Shown here one piece after another: positions 32,290 through 43,746 of a stretch of 64,000 nucleotides of DNA (the first letter of the stretch is position 1; each line of letters starts with the position of its first letter). The stretch is from the NCBI GenBank assembly GCA_942159475.1, contig OW804095.1, positions 93,385,740-93,449,739 on the forward strand, in the 5' to 3' direction. The translations under genes and the position numbers were made by a program. The stretch is from Sthenelais limicola. Lineage: Eukaryota > Annelida > Polychaeta > Phyllodocida > Sigalionidae. The notes beneath the pieces were generated by a model. That model searched no databases and had not been told where the DNA came from. It saw only the letters and a program-made list of their open reading frames with translations.

Positions 32290-34660
32290 TATTTATAATG
32301 GTGCAATATTTAATCGAAATTTTAAAATTGTATTCATCTCACATTTAATGTTATATCCAAGGGCGTTGGAACACAACACGAGGCAATTTATGTTATTCTT
32401 CATTTTGGCTGCCCCAGGAAAGGTTTTTGATATTAGTGTTCCCAATTTTCGATATGGACTGTTAAACATGGGTTGAATTGATGATGTGAAGGATTAGAAG
32501 TTTCAATGAATTTAAGATTTGACCCCAAAATAGCCCCAAGTGACCTCATTTCGTGAAAATCAACCGTATATTATAAAGTGTTAACTGTAACCGATTCTTG
32601 TTGATTTACGGTTGGTTTACAAACCATATTGAGCATTGAATAGACATCATTCGGCACATAGGTCTATAGATAGACACTCTTTTGCATGTTGTTTTTCTCT
32701 TCTCTGGGACTAAAATAAATCTCGTACTAATATGTTCAACACAGAAATCATGCCAACATACATATATATATACGCAACATTCATGTTGCATTAATAGGAC
32801 ATTTACAACAGAATTTGCTTCAAATCGTTTATGAAACCTGACATCATCAAGCTCTGTTTATCGAACACACTCGCTTGCAATGTATGCATAATTAACAAGG
32901 CATTAAAATGTTTGTTGCCACCGCATTATTTTTAGAAACAGACGACCTTGACACCTGACAGCTAACTGCAAGTTAAAGGGGGTCGCTTACTGTAAAACAA
33001 ACCGATCGAGATATAATAGACAGATTGTTTCGCTAAAAATACTTGGTCCCTCCCCAGCCTCCGCTTTACACCTCTGCGCATTTAAATAACCATGATTAAA
33101 TGGACAATACTTTTAAGATAATATTGGAGTATTTTATTCGATTTTGACCGAAATAAAGGCATGGTTAAAAGGACTTTTCAAACAAACACATACATTATAT
33201 ATGATAAATATTGTGTGAGAATATACATGCCTTCGTGTTGACTTTAATAACTCACACTAGTAATCAAAATAATGGTGCGTTTTCCCTGAACACCTATACA
33301 TATAGAGCTTGAGGCCATCCGCTGTACCATTCCCATTAGAAGTACTTCATTTTGAAAATAGGCAGAAATCTCAGAATAGTAAAAGGTCTATATTCGGTGG
33401 TTTGATAACATGGTGTGTCCTGAGTGGGCGGGCTCGTGTCAGCTCTTAAAGGGAAAAAAGCCGGTGTAAACCTTAGTTAATGACCTTCTGTGCACCGATC
33501 TGTTCACCAGAGAGTTTGTCACCTCTGTTACTTTAAATGAAGCTTCTTTTAGCTTAATCTGTGGTGAATATTTCTATTTTAATCTTTACGGAACCTTAAA
33601 GAGTCCTCCTAGCTTTCCTCGTACATAAATATCTAAAGTACTTGATTAATAGGCCTACCATTCATCCAATATGTGTTGGCCTATGGGGTCGCATACTTAA
33701 ATAGATGGATTTCTGCTCGGTTAAAGGCGAGATCTCTTGATTAATTGTTAAAAAAAAAAAAGAGGAAAGAAGTTACACACAAAATATTTCACGTGAGGTA
33801 AGCACACTAGCTTGAATAATTACAAAATCAGAAAAAAAATGTTAATACATATATATGTATGCTATAGCAAATTATAAAACGGAGATTTAAGATAGTCCAA
33901 AATCAATAAAGTATGCATTATTACAATATTACTACATATCAATTTGCAAGCAGAGAACTAAGTTGATCCAAGACATGTATTTTACATCAGGCTAAGTGAG
34001 ATCAATATGACTAGCAAGTAGTCGTGTCTACATAAAGTATGATAGAATAGGTAATCCAAAACAAAAGAAAAAACAAAAGAACCAACACCGAACGCCCGTG
34101 CTCCTATAGTTCTGAAAGTAAATTTGTCTAAGATAAAGAAATATTGCGTATAATATTTGACCCATTCTCACGAAAGTGGTGCAACCAAAAAAATCCAATA
34201 GAATTGATATACATGAATAAAATTCATGGCATAGAATATAAGGGATGGAAAACCAATCAAAATGATATACTAAAGTTAAATATATTGGCAGAATTTATGC
34301 TCCCAACTCAATCTAAAAGAAAATGGCTGAATTGGCTGTGCTTTTTAAAATTATTAAATAGTTCTTCTCTAAATAGTCTGATTTCATAACCCTAGGTTTG
34401 AAGATACATATACCACCATTGGAATATACTTATTACTTACAATCAGCAGAAATCCTGATAATCAGCAGATAATCAGTGGAAAAAAAGTCGCCACTTGGCG
34501 TGTTTTTTTCAGATATTTTTTCAAATATTAGCCAAATTAAATTATTTTTCACCTAATGTTTAAATATGGCTTGGCTTCATGAATTACAAAATACTCTCAA
34601 AATATCTTTTCTGGTTTAAATACTGGGATGTGTTCATTGGGCGACGTTTATTCTCATGAT
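32290..34660. other. intergenic; no gene seen
   Basis: AT-rich with short frames. Imperfect ATATATGT palindromes occur near 32760 and 33850. Nothing else identified. Confidence 0.5.
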
Positions 34661-34664
34661 TAAT

Positions 34665-34915
34665 GTAATGTGTTTTAGGAAAATGAGTCACAAGTCGTAG
34701 AAAATGGATTTTGAGATATCATAATTATTGAAAGATATGATCAAGCGGATTCCAACGATGAAAACATTATGTTTCCATATTTCTATGTTTGATGTATTCA
34801 TGTATGAAAAAAGGTTTGCAATATTTCTGGATGGGAAATTACCAGTAAAGTAGCTAAATATAGGCTACTCCATAGGATGGTCTTAGAAATTGAAGGATTT
34901 ATTCCATGATTTGGC
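34665..34915 (-). repeat. dispersed repeat, family B relative
   Basis: GGAAAATGAGTCACAAGTCG, GCGGATTCCAACGATG and TAGGATGGTCTTAGAAATTG parallel 27262-27480. Confidence 0.5.
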
Positions 34916-34919
34916 CGTG

Positions 34920-35890
34920 AGCGGACAGTATAATCGATATACTTGCCGCTCACAAGGTGGACAATATAAACTCCCTGTATTGTACAGTGACGTCACGACC
35001 ATTCGGGACTATGCAGACAACTCAGTTTGATGAAATTAATGCAAATAAAATTGTTTTAAGTTAAGAATCATGGAATAAAAGCAAGAAGAGCACAATATCG
35101 CGTCCTCAGTGGCCTATATTCTCCTCGTATGGCCAAAAAAACAACTCAGAGAATATAGCCCCCCTCATACACGATACTATGCTGTTCTTGCTATAATATT
35201 TAATACACTGTCTTGAAATTTGGTAAAGGTATTGTATTTGATAATTGAAACACAATTTAATGTCCAGTACTTTTAGACGTGTTTATTGACATTCATTATT
35301 GACAGTTCATGGCATATATAGTTCAATATATATGTAGTGTGGCATCAATCTACCACTCAACTCTAAGCATCCTTAGAATTAACGCCAAGCGGAGAGAGGA
35401 GAGCTTTAACCTTTTAAAGATATGAGAGAAGGAAAAAAAGAAAAAGAAAATGTCTCACTTCCTCGCCGATTGTCCATATGGCTTGCGAAATGGTGTCCTT
35501 TGCTTACGCTTACAGACGCCTACATTGTCATAACAACCTCGACTTAAGTCCAATGACGTAGGCCCGTCATGACATCACATCAGAGGCTTCCCGCATGTCC
35601 CCTTATGTAAGGCCCCTACCTCTATTCCTATACAGGAATATCTCCGATATATTATAATGTTTCATAAAAAAAATAGTATTCCACACTTAATTATGTAAAC
35701 GAAAAATAATCTAGCCGACCCATTCTATGTAAGGTGTTTAGTACTTACCATGAATTTATACACCATGTAATATAAACATCACTCACGCCAGGAAATGGGA
35801 TATCTAGGAATTCTATATCCAGATGGTCTTATCTCCGGTGGGTTCATGCCCTATGCGTATACACCACGTTCAGCATTCTAGCTGGGGAAA
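34920..35890. other. intergenic; no gene seen
   Basis: A TGACGTCA CRE palindrome at about 34987 is the only notable site. No supported gene. Confidence 0.45.
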
Positions 35891-35894
35891 TGCG

Positions 35895-36126
35895 TCGGAC
35901 AGGTCGCCTAGAAATGTACAATCGGCAGCTCTACACATTCAGTAAATTCTGCTAATTTAGGCTGTACAATAATGAACACTGTGTATATTTGAATTTATTC
36001 GGTATTGGGCAGATGAACTGTATGGTTATGTTGAACTGTATTTTGAGCACCATTTTTGTCTTAAATTCGGGTTATTTGATAGGATTTGTGTAGGCGAATT
36101 TTACATTTTCTGGCGACTACGCCCAT
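35895..36126 (+). mobile_element. family A MITE, intact, about 231 bp
   Basis: Left end GACAGGTCGCCTAGAAATGT and right end ACATTTTCTGGCGACTACGC are imperfect inverted repeats. It carries the family's internal CAGCTCTACACATTCAGTAA near the left end. Non-coding. Confidence 0.8.
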
Positions 36127-36129
36127 AAG

Positions 36130-37195
36130 TGTATAATTTGGTGATTGGGATGTTATCGTTGTATAAAATAGTATATATGAAATGCTGGTGCTATTACGGA
36201 TTTGATGTGACAGTATTTAAGACACCACGCAATGCTCGAAATATTATGATTATCCGAGTAATATACCATAATTCTACCATGTTGATGAAAGGACGAGGCC
36301 ACCCTGGTTATGAAAGATGGTTTCAAGATGGTTCAGAATCTATAGTAGGGGTAGGTTCCAGGCCCATTTTCTTCGTGTTAAGCCTTACTTCTGTGTGGAC
36401 GTTTATTATATGCGCATTCATTCCACTTAGAGGTGCGATAGATGGGGTGCAATACAACTATTTCTATCGTACGTGTACCATGCAAATTCGAAATGGGCTT
36501 TCTTTGATCTTTTAGAAAATTTTATAACGACTCAAAAGGAAAAACAAACAAAGGTTTATATTTCAATATTGTTCTATGCTAGGGGCATATATATGTATAG
36601 TGAATGGAACTCGGTACTAGTAATTGAATATTTATTGGACGAGATTGCTATGCCTTACTTGTATGTGGATCTATATTGCTCGAGCTAATGATAGTACTTC
36701 ACAACTCATTCAATATAATATATCCAAAGCATCACTCATCACTAGACGTATCACTCATCACTAGATCTAGATCATTATACATATCAAATAGAACAGTATA
36801 CAAGAAGACATAGTTTTCTTTCTCGTCCCTCTGTTGGTATCCTTAATGGTTCAACTGATATATTTCATTGGTTAAATACTGATCAATGGGACATATATAT
36901 GTTCCATTAATCAGTATTTGGCCAAAGAAATTGACAAAGTGTGCCCAGATTTATCATCCAAAAACCACTACTTAGCACATCATTGGACAACCGAGGCCCC
37001 TGAGCCAGGGCATAGTTTCCATATACTACTTACTGAGGGGTGGTCGAGAAGCAGGCTACCAATACTCCATCCATGCTCCGTCATGGCTAAATTATGCTCT
37101 CTACTGAACTCCAGCTGTGGTGTAATATAGTAAGTTTATGCATACATGTACATGTACATGTATATATCATGCATCTTATGTATACATACATGCAA
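36130..37195. other. intergenic; hairpin and small direct repeat
   Basis: The plus-strand frame at 36129-36515 is hydrophobic but unrecognised. ATCACTCATCACTAGA is directly repeated near 36730-36770. A 46-base hairpin lies at 36874-36919. Confidence 0.4.
36874..36919. repeat. 46-base near-perfect hairpin
   Basis: AAATACTGATCAATGGGACA and its inverse around the centre ATAT pair over 23 bp with two mismatches. Too short for a typical pre-miRNA; cruciform-prone. Confidence 0.8.
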
Positions 37196-37200
37196 TAAAT

Positions 37201-37432
37201 ATGGGTCAGGTCGTCAGAAAATGGACAATTTTCTTTCACCAACGGACACTCAAATAAGCCAGATTTAAGACAGAGCTGAGGGTGAAAATACAAACCGAAA
37301 AGATATCATTAATCAATGCAATACCGAATATACCCAGATATACCTAGCATTTATCATTTTCAGCCTAATTCCTCATAATTTAGTAAATATGTAGAGTCGC
37401 CGTTTGTCCATTTTCTGACAGCCTTGCCCATG
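37201..37432 (-). mobile_element. family A MITE, intact, minus orientation
   Basis: 28-bp ends ATGGGTCAGGTCGTCAGAAA (from 37201) and the inverse of ATGGGCAAGGCTGTCAGAAA (to 37432) differ at three positions. The interior in inverse has TTTAGTAAATATGTAGAG. This is the best-preserved copy for defining the TIR. Confidence 0.85.
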
Positions 37433-37434
37433 TA

Positions 37435-38870
37435 TACGCATGTATGCATGCATACATGCATGTAACATTTTAAGTGTAGATTTTGAGTATAGTTTCTAAC
37501 TCATTATTTCTTTGGGGATGTTCAAATTTCTTTTCTTTTTTATTTAATCGAAAAACCGATTTCGAGACGTTTTTCGATCGACTTTGCTCTTAAAATGGCT
37601 AAACTAAATAAAACAAAATAAAAAATCAGCTTGCAGTTCGGCATTGTTTCATGTAGTAGGAATCAAGGATGCTATAAACCAAATGTATTGTACATCCCCT
37701 ATCCCCTTATTGGGGTCAAATTGCTGGCATCTTTCACCAGCTACAAGGACTTCTAAATACTTTCGACAAAGAGGCGATTCGGGGTGGGTAAGCACACTAA
37801 ATTTAGGAGCCGGTTTGGATCCAGAGCTCGTCCACACACCACCCCCAATATACATGTATACAGGAGGACCATCTGTATGAGCTGACCTATAGTCCTGGTA
37901 AAACAATGTTAATTTATTTAATTTGAAGTTGGGAACGTCGAACCGGTATGTGAGGGAATGAAGCTTTAGACAGCACACACTTGTTTACCGACAACCCTTG
38001 GAACGAGGATATTTCCCTCAGTTTGGAGTGATTGTCTCAACTCTGAGCCCATATAGACTGAAATTGTTAATTCTATACAACTGCATCAATAATTCACTAA
38101 GATAAGTAGTGGGCCCAAACACACACATGGAGGAGAGTACATATATATCTGTCCTCGCTTCATGGCATGTAGCGTGCCCAGTTTATTGTTTTATCTTATC
38201 TTATGTTATTATTTTTGCCATATTAGTTTGTCATACTAGTGTAGTTGCTACATCTATCTCTCAACTACTACTGTACTTGTTTGATACCGTAACTTCATTT
38301 TTCGAATGGGGCCCTCTGGAAGAGCTATGGTTTCATAGAAGTATGGTTTCATAGAAGAGGGGCACCAATTTTCGGTGTAAAATAATTCATTGATATATTA
38401 TTACAAATGTACGCTTCCGGTAATAAACATTATACGTATACATTTTCTCAATATATATTTGTAGGGCAGTCTTGTCAATGGGCAGAGTATACAGAAAGAA
38501 TAGAACAAATACCTGTATTGGAAAATTATTAGAATACTTGGAAATGGAAGAAGACATTTTGATTTAAATTGTATAGGCCGAAACAAATTCTGAAGGTTAT
38601 TTTTCTAAAGTACTAAGCTAATTGTGGTTGGTTATATGGGAGAAGTAGTTTATAATAATAATAAACATTAGTTAAACATAGCTAACAGATAATATGGTCT
38701 ATCTAATACATTTTAAATACATTTACAGTGTTCAAAAGATAATGATAATGGTCAGTCCAGACCGAGCAGCGTGAAAAACAGCATAATCGAACAGTAACAG
38801 TAACATAGGGGTAGTGGATTCAATTGGTAAATTCGTAGACCCAGACAAGTTAAACAAAGTTAAAACAGTA
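37435..38870. other. intergenic with family C copy
   Basis: Nothing coding is recognised. A duplicated GGTTTCATAGAAG lies near 38329-38355. Confidence 0.45.
37997..38050 (+). repeat. dispersed repeat family C, copy 3
   Basis: CTTGGAACGAGGATATTTCC, CTCAGTTTGGAGTGATTGTC and TCAACTCTGAGCCC align with the copies at 20781 and 23251 but are more diverged. Confidence 0.7.
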
Positions 38871-38879
38871 TAGGCTAAT

Positions 38880-39320
38880 CTATAACAACTCAATTTCATT
38901 GATGGATTTGCTGGATGACTTCCCGTCTTCTATCAAATGGCCAGCAGTTTCCAGGGAGTTCCAATAGTTTACAGATTTATAAGTGAATGAGGTTAATATT
39001 CCTGGGAATTTTGGCTGTAATATTTTAACATTTCTTCTACCTTTAACTTGACTTTTAGTGGATAGTATTCTATTATCCAAAAGGTTTTCACCAGTGGCCA
39101 TATTAGATTTATATAATGTGCTTTTGTCTTCTGTTATCTAGGTGTAAGTTACGGTCCGAGTGTTCTTAATCTACATTGGTTCTTTTTGCTTTTAAAAAAA
39201 TAATACGAAATACTGAATTGTGTAAAGACTGGAGCTTACCTAGCAGGGACTTTAGACCAGAATCATAGTCACCAACATCAAAATGTGGAAAAATAGTCAT
39301 CTTATATATATGTGTCATGT
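38880..39320 (-). pseudogene. non-LTR reverse transcriptase C-terminal fragment
   Basis: On the minus strand the frame starts near 39320 with MTIFPHFDVGDYDSGLKS, then LLGKLQSLHNSVFRIIFLKA, the region usually following the reverse-transcriptase thumb. After a break, GRRNVKILQPKFPG and FTYKSVNYWNSLE (38990-38920) give the conserved WNSL tail, ending at 38880. At least one stop lies in between (near 39165). It belongs to a different family from the 28.8-kb fragment. Confidence 0.75.
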
Positions 39321-39339
39321 TTACTATTCTCCGTCAAAC

Positions 39340-40260
39340 AATGTCTTACTCTATATATAGTAAACGTAAGTATAACACATAATGAGACTATTGTGATTTG
39401 TTTAAAAGCAAAATAAGAAAAAGACATAGTTGTAAGCGGTGGGTGAGTAGATAATGAAATTATTACAAACTATATTAACCATACAGTATGCACATATATG
39501 TATATACATATGTATATGTAAACCTTTATATAAAGAAACTTGCTTTCGGTTAATACCCATCCATAACTCAGTCCTATAAATATTTACCCGCGATTATAAC
39601 TAGCAATTAATACCCTTACGGTATTCAATCCGACCTGCCAATGAGACGCCGCTAATTTTGGCTCTCTTCGACTCCCCTGGAGTGGACCTCCCCTCCCCCT
39701 TTGTCCGTAAACCTGCTAATTCTTATTGATATTCGGCTATAGCGAACTAGCTAATATTAAAACCATAGATCAATAGAACCTTACATACATGTTGCATCGA
39801 CTCCCAGCTCACTCCACCCACACCATCTATCCCTACATTTATCCATTCATCAATCCTTTCGCTGAGCTGGTATTTTCTTACTTTGATCCCCTCCTTTCAT
39901 GTCTGCGTACGCTCAATATATATCCAATCTGACGGGATCAAAACTGTATAGGCACTCGGCCATTTCTAGATATATATGATCAGCAATTCTCTCTGTGTGC
40001 GCGTGGTATGTAGTAAATATATCAGACAGGTTGTTATTAATAATGCTTTTATTACCAAGGCAAATGTCATTATTTATATAAACTGATCAATACGTAGACT
40101 GTAATTAGCCTGCGAAAGGAGCTTTTATATCAAATTACCTTGCCACAAATTACCTTGCAACGATGATGATGTCTTCTTGGATCACAAAGTGTGCGATCAG
40201 TCATAAATTATTCAACCTCGATTCGTGTTTCAGAAATGGTGAGTGTGTGGGTGTGACTGG
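39340..40260. other. intergenic upstream of the SBK kinase gene
   Basis: AT-rich with ATATGTATATACATATG-type palindromic TA runs near 39490. No gene seen. Confidence 0.5.
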
Positions 40261-40268
40261 GATGGAAC

Positions 40269-40272
<4 letters not shown>

Positions 40273-40321
<49 letters not shown>

Positions 40322-40327
40322 GAGAGA
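40273..40327 (+). repeat. (GA)n microsatellite
   Basis: About 27 GA units with one interruption. The Glu-Arg repeat frame across it is an artefact. Confidence 0.95.
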
Positions 40328-40549
40328 AGCAGGTCCCCGTTCTGTCTGTCTTTGTCACAGGCCTCTTGGCAATCTAGTTATGGTAGTAACTCTTTCGTTA
40401 CAATAATCGACAACGATTCAATGTATTAAATCTGCCTTGGGTGGCTTCGGGGGTGGCTTCTAGGCAATGGCTTTGATTTACGTAAATTTTTGCACCGAGT
40501 CCTGAGTCCTACCTCCTCTTCTCCCTCCATTTCCCTCCAGTTCACGCAC

Positions 40550-40850
40550 GCACACGTGTGCATGGCGAGAAAACTGCACGAACGCGCTCACTGCAATGAC
40601 CGAATGCTAGGTGATGTCATCCTTCTAAAAATAGGTCGCTCCTCCTTGCCCTGGACGTGATTTGCGTCTCTTGGCGGAGGTTCCCGAGTATCTCCGGCGC
40701 TCAGAGCCAATGAAACTGGCCCGTTCTGCTCAGGCGAAGCTATTTTTAGCCACAATAAACGAGAAAGTGGGAGTTCCTACGTCATCACGACCGTGCGTTT
40801 CGTGGGGAGTGACGTCGAAGGCAAGACGGGAACATAAATATACAAGCTGG
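40550..40850 (+). promoter_or_regulatory. SBK kinase promoter: two MEF2 sites, CREs, TATA-like box
   Basis: Perfect MEF2 consensus sites CTAAAAATAG (40625-40634) and CTATTTTTAG (40740-40749) flank a GC-rich patch. CRE-type sites are TGATGTCA (40612-40619), TACGTCA (40779-40785) and TGACGTCG (40810-40817). An E-box palindrome GCACACGTGTGC lies at 40550-40561. ATAAATATA at 40833-40841 is positioned as a TATA box, predicting a start near 40865. CpG density is high for this window. It lies about 1.8 kb upstream of the kinase ATG in the same sense. Direct proof of initiation is lacking. Confidence 0.6.
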
Positions 40851-40864
40851 GATCGTGGGGGCTT

Positions 40865-42684
40865 GGCTTGGAGAACATTAGTTGTGACTGTCTGCGCAGG
40901 AGGAGGAGGGGAGGAGTGTCCGCGCGTTTTGCACGCGTTGTTCTTCGACCCGTTATTACAGAGGCAATGGTTCGTTTCGACTCCAGGTTTACAGCATGAT
41001 GGAGTTATATACTACTACTGTCGTAACTACTGTGACTGTCGCTGTGTAGAGACACATAAAACAGCGAGCATTGATTGATTGATGCATAGATCTGTTGTAG
41101 GCTTAATGATCATATCTTATTCTTGTTCAACATGGCCATCATTATCCATCCACCAGGACTAAAATAGTTATTTTGACATTGCAGTGTTGATGGCCAAGAG
41201 ACACAGACGCTGGCGGGGAGAACGCAGGTTTAGAGGAAGAGGAGAGGTGGTGGTCCGGGTAAGGGGAGGTAGAGGAGGCCGAGGAGGAGGAGTAGAGGGA
41301 AGAGGACTAGAAGGTAGATTTCACTTTTACTCGAATATTGCTGGAAGCACCACCACCACCATCGCCAACACATCCAACGTCAAACAACTAAGAAGCAATC
41401 TGACCAATGCTAGCAGGATCTGTACTTGTTTCGAGGAGAAAACTTGCATACTAAGCAAACAGATGGAGATGGAAGATGTGTGACTTTCCTATCACTAAGG
41501 AGTCAGTGATGGCCCAGGCAGGGAAAGAGGCTGTTCCTTAGCGGAGCGGTACAGGCAATTCTAGTAATTGTCCCTTCTACATCACCCAGTTTATTTTATT
41601 GTTGAACCCAGACCCATTTACACGATAAGGAAAGCATTAGCAGAAGGAGGAGTAGAGGAGGAGTGGGAGGAGGAGGAGGTGGAGGTACGTAGGGGGTGCG
41701 ATGAGTTGAGCAGAGTGAGTGTGTCAGTTTTGTATATATACAAGGGAGAGAGGAGAGCTCGGTTCTCCCTCTCTCTCTCTGTGTATTTCCCCTCTGTTTC
41801 TCAGTCTCACTCTTTCCAAGTTGCTCTGGCGGCAAGCCAGAAGTACCCCCACCCGGTATAGGAGCAGTTCGTGGATATATATCCTCCCAGCAGCTCTGAC
41901 AATACTTCATCTTACGTTATAACCCAAGTATTCTGGACCGGATATACATCAGCATCGTCATTAATTATCATCTCGAGCATATACAGCACTATGAACTGGG
42001 CATTGCATATAGTGTGCACGAATGTAAACACAAAATACGCCCTGCCAGAAATATCCAGGACTTCGCTAACCTATTTCTTTCCAAGCCATGCACAGTTGAG
42101 CCAAGATGATAATGTTATACACACAGTGCTGTTCAACTTCTAGGAAGAACCGGTTCTTTTTGTGCTGGCTATGAACGAGTTTATAGGACCAAGGCGAGTG
42201 AGTCTTCTTTGTTTACCTCTGTGTGCTTAGAATTATGAACCACACTTGAACTAACGGGAGAGAAAAAGAGAAAACAAGAAGTTCCGGTCGTGTGGATAAT
42301 CCTTCCAGGAACTATTATACTTCTAGGAACCATTACATAACTCTCTAAAGAGGATTGGCTACTGAGTACAATGCAAAAGGATAATCCAGTTAGCAATGAT
42401 TATTCATGTATGTAAGATCGACAACGAGTGTTCGATTTTTTCCCCAGTATTAATTGAATTAACTACAGAATCAGACGGAATAATTCTTGGATTTGCATAT
42501 GTCTATTTTTAATAGAAAAACTATTCTTGACCTGGAATGAAACAAGAAAAGCTAGCACAGAGATATAAACGAGAAATACAAGATGGAATAAATCCAGGAA
42601 ATCCTAATAATTTGCATATATTTTGGAAGTGACAAGAATGTGTCAAATCATTTATAGTTATTAGTTAACTACCAACCAATCACC
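40865..42684 (+). other. SBK kinase leader region: 5'UTR and probable intron(s)
   Basis: Between the promoter and the ATG there is no conserved frame. A strong acceptor (pyrimidine run ending CCCCAG, AG at 42446-42447) suggests that the coding exon starts at 42448. Donor candidates upstream are GTAAGG at 41259 and GTACGT at 41685. A second TATA-like TATATATAC near 41733 could mark an alternative start. The GGA-rich stretches (41215-41310, 41640-41690) give Arg/Gly frames that I read as noncoding. Confidence 0.45.
42638..42664 (+). CDS. short uORF before the kinase
   Basis: ATG at 42638 opens an 8-codon frame (MCQIIYSY) that stops at 42664, 20 bases before the kinase ATG, on the same predicted exon. 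Such uORFs commonly damp translation. Its ATG context is moderate. Confidence 0.35.
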   Translation: MCQIIYSY

Positions 42685-43746
42685 ATGAGGTTACAGAAGG
42701 AGGATTATTCTAGTGTCTCCTGTCCATTTAATGCAGATTGCTCTCCTCGGAGTAGCGTTTCTGACAGCCTAAGCCAACAAGACCTAGCTGATCACTATTG
42801 TGTGATGAAAGAGCTAGGCTCGGGTACCTATGGCAAGGTACTATTAGCAGAATGTCGCCATACAAACACTAAAGTTGCGCTCAAAGTGCTTCCAAAGTCT
42901 TCCACCAAGTTAAAAGACTTCCTGAGAGAGTTCAATTTCAGTTATTACCTTTCTCCGCATAGATCCATTTTAAACACATTTGATGTTGCTTTTGAAACGC
43001 CCACGTCGTATGTTTTCGCCCAGGAGCATGCTCCTCTAGGGGACCTCTTCGAAACAATCACCCCTCAAGTGGGCCTCGTAGAACATTACACTAAAAATGT
43101 AGTCAAACAAATAGCTAGTGCATTAGAGTTTATGCATAGCAAAAATCTAGTACACCGTGACATTAAACCAGAGAACATTCTTATATTTGATGAGGGATTC
43201 AATAAGGTGAAATTAATGGACTTCGGAATGACTAAAAAAGTAGGTACAATGGTACGAAAGGTCAGTACTGGAATTCCATATACACCCCCAGAAATTTGCG
43301 AGGCAATAAAAGGGGAGAGATATTCTGTAGAATTAAGCGCAGACGTCTGGGCTTTTGCTGTCCTCATATTCTGCACATTGACTGGGAACTTCCCATGGGA
43401 GCTAGCCCATCCCAAGGACGTCTTCTTCTGCGAGTTTGTGACATGGCAGAAGAGAAAAACTACCAAGTTGCCATCGCAGTGGAAAAAGTTCACCCCTCGG
43501 GCTCTGCGAATGTTCAGGAGGATGTTGGAACCCAAGCCAGATCGGCGGTGTGCTATGCGAGAAGTGTACAAATACTTGGACGACGATTGGATGGCGGCGT
43601 CTCCGCGCTCATCCGAAGATATGACTGATGGCGATTCAGATCCTATGGAGGAACTGAACGCAATGCTGGAAAAGCATGGCATTGACACTAAGGTGAGCAA
43701 GAGACTTCGAGACAGACGCATCTCAGAATGGGTCCTTGCGACGTGA
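42685..43746 (+). CDS. SBK1: SBK-type serine/threonine protein kinase (SBK1-like)
   Basis: 353 residues from an ATG with good context (CACCATGA). Kinase landmarks in order: Gly loop GSGTYG (45-50), VALK lysine K67, helix-C glutamate E82, HRDIKPEN (157-164) with catalytic D159, DFG (179-181), PPE in place of APE (201-203), DVW (220-222) and the late Arg in PDRR (about 288). All catalytic residues are present, so activity is expected. The N-terminal 30 residues are Ser-rich. After the domain an acidic patch is followed by NAMLEKHGIDTKVS and the end EWVLAT. The overall match is to the SBK family, cytoplasmic kinases known mainly from vertebrate brain and muscle; SBK1 rather than SBK2/3 is my best guess. 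The coding region is a single exon, though AAG followed by GTGAGC at 43693 is a usable splice donor inside it. The UGA stop is followed by C and by 284 further open codons in frame. Confidence 0.9.
   Translation: MRLQKEDYSSVSCPFNADCSPRSSVSDSLSQQDLADHYCVMKELGSGTYGKVLLAECRHTNTKVALKVLPKSSTKLKDFLREFNFSYYLSPHRSILNTFDVAFETPTSYVFAQEHAPLGDLFETITPQVGLVEHYTKNVVKQIASALEFMHSKNLVHRDIKPENILIFDEGFNKVKLMDFGMTKKVGTMVRKVSTGIPYTPPEICEAIKGERYSVELSADVWAFAVLIFCTLTGNFPWELAHPKDVFFCEFVTWQKRKTTKLPSQWKKFTPRALRMFRRMLEPKPDRRCAMREVYKYLDDDWMAASPRSSEDMTDGDSDPMEELNAMLEKHGIDTKVSKRLRDRRISEWVLAT

Noticed and set aside
36129..36515. 128-codon hydrophobic frame, receptor-like at first sight
   Set aside because: No conserved motif, starts at the edge of a family A element, and no exon signals.
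36874..36919. pre-miRNA
   Set aside because: Hairpin is only 46 bases and almost fully self-complementary, shorter than animal precursors.
40662..41078. 138-codon frame upstream of the kinase
   Set aside because: It overlaps the inferred promoter and leader; GC-rich composition explains its length.
41184..41483. Arg/Gly-rich frame, RGG-protein-like
   Set aside because: Arises from a GGA-rich stretch within the kinase leader; no RNA-binding domain.
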